DNA of 64,000 nucleotides. It comes from Chitinophaga sp. 180180018-3 (GTDB taxonomy: Bacteria; Bacteroidota; Bacteroidia; Chitinophagales; Chitinophagaceae). Position 1 is the first letter of the stretch. Each line of letters begins with the position of its first letter. Under the pieces are notes generated by a model. That model searched no databases. It had not been told where the DNA came from and was given only the letters and a program-made list of their open reading frames with translations. Location of the stretch: the NCBI RefSeq assembly GCF_037893185.1, contig NZ_CP140772.1, positions 1,488,001 through 1,552,000 of the forward strand. The letters are read 5' to 3'. Of this stretch, positions 61,411 to 64,000 are shown in pieces. Position numbers and translations under genes: made by a program.

Positions 61411-61611
61411 AAGTCTTTAGCTTTTAGCTATTAGCCTTTAGGGCATGGGCAGGCAAAGATGACAGTCTACGTGTCAATATAACAATTTAACAAGACAAAA
61501 TGTTAGCGTCTTTGGTGTTAAGCTTTTAGCCTTTGGTAAAATGCAGCGAAGATCATATTGTGTTAATATAATATGATCTTCGCTGCATTTTACTCAAAAC
61601 TAAAGACTCAG
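61411..61611. repeat. Stop-abutting inverted-repeat element, second type (copy G)
   Basis: About 200 bases start with AGTCTTTAGCTTTTAG at 61411 and end with the inverted CTAAAGACT at 61600-61608. Inside is a hairpin with a 22-base perfect stem (61537-61558 with 61571-61592, 12-base loop; core TGCAGCGAAGATCATAT). The AGTCTTTAG end supplies the TAG stop of the acyl-CoA reductase (minus strand, 61600-61602). The gap 61261-61410 before it holds nothing notable. Confidence 0.8.
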
Positions 61612-62598
61612 CAAAAACTTCATTGTGTCAATGCCATCGGCGTAATCGGTGAGGGCAGGTTGCTGGGCGTAGCCAAAAGGCGTGAATTCGTGCCCTACAA
61701 GGCATTGCAGTGAGTCTTCCCCGCTGAGTTCCTGCTGCAGCTGCGCCATTTCAATGTAATAGCTGTAATGCAATACGCTCAGGGGTGAGAAAAGTGCGGT
61801 ATTTTCCTGGAGCAGCAGGCTGCCGTTGGTGATATAGGAGCTGTTGTTGAGCAGCAATAGCGCCAGGTTATAATCGTAGTTGTTTTTGTATTTATGATGG
61901 TCTGTCAGGTAGCTGTACTTCCGTAAAGCTTCCAGCAGCGGTTCGAAATTGTATCCGACTGGAACGTATATTTTGGTGACGTTCCGGCATCCCAGCCCGA
62001 AGTACATCATAATATCATCTGCCAGCGCCGATAATTCTGCCGGCGTTTCCCGGCCGGTCAATATAGCAGCGGAGGTGCGGTTGTGGCGGATGATATGCGG
62101 GTATTTCGAAAAGTAGTAATGAAAATAACGGGCGGAATTATTGCTGCCTGTGGCAATATAGGCGTCGCAACCCTTCAACATGTCGTGTATAGTGGTTTGA
62201 TGGGCCTGGTCTGGGTACCATTCCGCCATTTTTTCCAGGATATGTTTCATCAGGATCTCATCTTTTCCGGAAAGCTTCATTCTTACCTCATGCCCGCTGA
62301 TAAAACCACAAAGCCAGTCGTGGAAGCCCACCAGCGGAATATTACCGGCGGCTACAATACCCACCGTTTTCGGTACATGTGTTTCATTTGCCTTATGATA
62401 GCCTGAAAGCCATTCCTGTAGCGGACCGGGGCTCAGAAAATATCTGGAAATACTGTCCAGGGCATTATCGATAAACGATGGAATAAACCATCCATTGGCA
62501 ATATACGCGCGTTCTTTGACTGCTTCCAGTTCGGGGCTTTTGCTGGCCAGATACTGTCCCAGGCGTACCAGGGCGGCTTCTTTTTCTGCTATATTCAT
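61600..62598 (-). CDS. Acyl-CoA reductase (LuxC-like) family protein
   Basis: 332 residues. The family is shown by KTVGIVAAGNIPLVGFHDWL (about 77-96), by the conserved MYFGLGCRNVTKIYVP with the catalytic Cys region (about 197-212), and by VGHEFTPFGYAQQPALTDYA near the end. Members reduce long-chain acyl-CoA to aldehydes with NADPH, but many Bacteroidota paralogues have no known product. The gene is transcribed away from the ferredoxin gene. It is shorter than LuxC (about 480 residues). Its stop is within a repeat element. Confidence 0.82.
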   Translation of the reverse strand: MNIAEKEAALVRLGQYLASKSPELEAVKERAYIANGWFIPSFIDNALDSISRYFLSPGPLQEWLSGYHKANETHVPKTVGIVAAGNIPLVGFHDWLCGFISGHEVRMKLSGKDEILMKHILEKMAEWYPDQAHQTTIHDMLKGCDAYIATGSNNSARYFHYYFSKYPHIIRHNRTSAAILTGRETPAELSALADDIMMYFGLGCRNVTKIYVPVGYNFEPLLEALRKYSYLTDHHKYKNNYDYNLALLLLNNSSYITNGSLLLQENTALFSPLSVLHYSYYIEMAQLQQELSGEDSLQCLVGHEFTPFGYAQQPALTDYADGIDTMKFLLSL

Positions 62599-62640
62599 GA
62601 AACTATAATAAATAATAACCTATATAAACCGGGAAAATTC

Positions 62641-62648
62641 TATTTTTG
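62641..62648 (+). promoter_or_regulatory. Promoter -7 element of the ferredoxin gene
   Basis: TATTTTTG fits TAnnTTTG, about 40 bases before ATG 62690. Confidence 0.55.
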
Positions 62649-62689
62649 TTCCACAAAATTAATGGCTTACTACTTAAAAAGATTACACT

Positions 62690-63037
62690 ATGGCAATTAA
62701 GATAACAGATGAATGTATTAATTGTGGTGCCTGCGAACCAGAGTGCCCCAATAACGCTATATATGAAGGTGGTGTTGAATGGGCGCTGGCCGACGGTACT
62801 ACCGTAAAAGGAGCCTATACCCTGATGGATGGATCTGTAATGGATGCTGATCAGCGTAATGCCCCTATCAGTGTTGATACTTATTACATAGTTCCCAATA
62901 AATGTACTGAATGCCAGGGATTTCACGAAGAACCGCAATGTGCGGCTGTTTGCCCGGTCGACTGCTGCGTGCCTGACGAAATGTACCGCGAAACTGTGGA
63001 GGCGCTGATGGAGAAGAAATCCAAACTGCATATTTAA
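62690..63037 (+). CDS. 4Fe-4S dicluster ferredoxin
   Basis: 115 residues. Two cluster motifs are visible: [12 protein letters not shown] (about 10-21) and [18 protein letters not shown] (about 72-89). Between them is a long insert of about 50 residues. The insert and spacing are as in Bacteroidota dicluster ferredoxins of the Chitinophaga type. The protein carries electrons between cytoplasmic redox enzymes. A terminator follows. Confidence 0.95.
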   Translation: MAIKITDECINCGACEPECPNNAIYEGGVEWALADGTTVKGAYTLMDGSVMDADQRNAPISVDTYYIVPNKCTECQGFHEEPQCAAVCPVDCCVPDEMYRETVEALMEKKSKLHI

Positions 63038-63061
63038 AATATTCTTAAAGGAAGCTTAATA

Positions 63062-63096
63062 AACCGTTCCTGCTTTGGCCGGGACGGTTTTTTTTA
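63062..63096 (+). terminator. Rho-independent terminator after the ferredoxin gene
   Basis: Stem AACCGTTCC with GGGACGGTT (one G-T pair), loop about nine bases, followed by a run of eight T. Confidence 0.85.
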
Positions 63097-63134
63097 TGTA
63101 AATTGAACGAAACTGCCGGAAACGGCCGCAGTTC

Positions 63135-63164
63135 TTGACAATTGACAAATAACATTTAACTTTA
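63135..63164 (+). promoter_or_regulatory. Probable promoter of the D-Ala-D-Ala ligase gene
   Basis: TTG at 63135, 19-base spacer and TAACTTTA at 63157-63164 (one change from TAnnTTTG), 22 bases before the ATG at 63187. Confidence 0.45.
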
Positions 63165-63186
63165 CCCGCTTATTGTAAAATATCTT

Positions 63187-64000
63187 ATGAAGAAGAACAT
63201 AGCTTTGGTGGCCGGTGGTTATTCCGGGGAATATGTGATTTCCGTGCAGAGTGCAGTAACTATAGAGAATAATCTGGATAGTGGTAAATACAACGTTTAC
63301 AAGATTATTATTACAAGAGACAGCTGGACGTATACTGATGCCGCGGGTCAGGTTGTTCATGTAGATAAAAACGATTTTTCCCTGACAGTCGACGGAAAGA
63401 AGATCACCTTTGATACAGTGTTTATTGGCATCCACGGTACTCCCGGAGAAGATGGACGCCTGCAGGGATATTTTGAAATGCTGGGGATCCCTTATACCAG
63501 TTGTGGTATGGTTACCTCTGCTGTGACCTTTAACAAAAGCTTCTGTAATAAAATAGTGGCAGCGCTGAATGTGGTGAATGTTTCCAAATCGGTGCATATT
63601 TTCCGTGATCAGCCATACGATGCTACTGAAATATTGCAACAGCTGCGGTTACCGGTGTTTGTGAAACCGGCAGAAGGAGGCAGCAGCATAGGTATGTCTA
63701 AGGTGAAAACAGCCGAAGAATTGCCTGCTGCTATTGATAAGGCTTTCAGAGAAGATAGCCAGATCCTTATTGAGGAATTTATCAAAGGACGGGAGCTGAC
63801 CATCGGGTTGTTCCGCACCAATGGTACGCTGAATGTACTGCCGATCACGGAAGTAGTGAGCAGCAAGGAGTTTTTTGACTATGAAGCGAAATATACGCCG
63901 GGCGTATCCAACGAAATCACGCCTGCTCCTGTTGCTGATGAAATCACGAAACGCGTACAGGAAACAGCGAAAGCGATATACAATAAGCTTAACTGTAAAG
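63187..64000 (+). CDS. ddl: D-alanine--D-alanine ligase (3' truncated by window)
   Basis: The frame from ATG 63187 is open to the window end (about 271 residues) and continues beyond it. Recognisable parts are MKKNIALVAGGYSGEYVIS near the start, TVFIGIHGTPGEDGRLQGYF (about 79-98), IPYTSCGMVTSAVTFNKSF, and VFVKPAEGGSSIGMSKVKTA (about 158-177), all typical of ATP-grasp D-Ala-D-Ala ligases. The enzyme makes the D-Ala-D-Ala dipeptide for peptidoglycan. The last ATP-grasp metal-binding motifs are outside the window. Confidence 0.95.
   Translation, partial: MKKNIALVAGGYSGEYVISVQSAVTIENNLDSGKYNVYKIIITRDSWTYTDAAGQVVHVDKNDFSLTVDGKKITFDTVFIGIHGTPGEDGRLQGYFEMLGIPYTSCGMVTSAVTFNKSFCNKIVAALNVVNVSKSVHIFRDQPYDATEILQQLRLPVFVKPAEGGSSIGMSKVKTAEELPAAIDKAFREDSQILIEEFIKGRELTIGLFRTNGTLNVLPITEVVSSKEFFDYEAKYTPGVSNEITPAPVADEITKRVQETAKAIYNKLNCK

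Overview
The window looks like a chromosomal piece of a Bacteroidota species close to Chitinophaga (family Chitinophagaceae). The evidence is two SusC/SusD outer-membrane uptake loci, one with a sigma-70/FecR pair; DUF4843 and PKD-like lipoproteins; a propeller-type LytS kinase with a LytTR regulator; and many promoters of the Bacteroidota form TAnnTTTG. No rRNA operon, CRISPR array or intact insertion sequence was seen.

Layout. 1-8.6 kb: a plus-strand uptake operon (3' end of susC, susD, DUF4843 lipoprotein, PKD-like lipoprotein, TlpA-type thioredoxin, double trypsin/PDZ protein, second TlpA-type thioredoxin) closed by a strong terminator. 8.6-11.8 kb: a two-domain Asp/Glu racemase relative, then a tyrosine integrase beside a tRNA-Leu(CAG). 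12-19.2 kb: LysE exporter, SF1 helicase, DoxX-like protein, DUF3592 protein, a formylglycine-generating-enzyme remnant, an azoreductase, and a secreted DRGH nuclease lipoprotein preceded by a NuiA-like nuclease inhibitor. 19.4-24.1 kb: DUF695 protein, an operon of zinc-ribbon membrane protein, SPFH-SHOCT protein and small membrane protein, and an AraC regulator. 25-30.9 kb: a large FAD/Fe-S dehydrogenase, a TetR/SDR pair, a methyltransferase, and two tRNA-3'-end remnants, each with its own terminator. 30.9-41.3 kb: a minus-strand uptake locus (sigma factor, FecR, SusC with STN domain, SusD, unknown secreted protein, DsbD-N-like protein, TlpA thioredoxin). 41.4-42.6 kb: an SDR remnant, a small gene plus nucleotidyltransferase pair, and a second identical tRNA-Leu(CAG). 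42.6-64 kb: mainly core genes (dapD, GT4 glycosyltransferase, threonylcarbamoyl-AMP synthase, CCA-adding enzyme, pRiA4b ORF-3-like protein, miaA, FtsX-type permease, FadL-like porin, Gly/Tyr-rich lipoprotein, proS, LytS/LytTR pair, HtrA, acyl-CoA reductase, ferredoxin, start of ddl).

How genes work together. Both Sus-type loci pair an outer-membrane import system with periplasmic thioredoxins, and the first adds a trypsin-like protease, which suggests peptide or protein handling rather than plain glycan use. The nuclease and its inhibitor form a natural effector/self-protection pair. Several core genes serve translation: CCA addition, t6A precursor synthesis, A37 prenylation and prolyl-tRNA charging.

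Most unusual signals: (1) small palindromic elements at seven sites whose outer arms abut or supply the stop codon of a neighbouring gene; (2) displaced tRNA 3' ends with terminators, one sharing a homologous module with the flank of the first tRNA-Leu, beside an integrase with altered catalytic residues; (3) a tandem trypsin protein whose second domain is split by a PDZ domain and has Cys in place of the catalytic Ser; (4) the NuiA/NucA-like pair. All assignments come from reading the sequence and recalling families; no database search was run.
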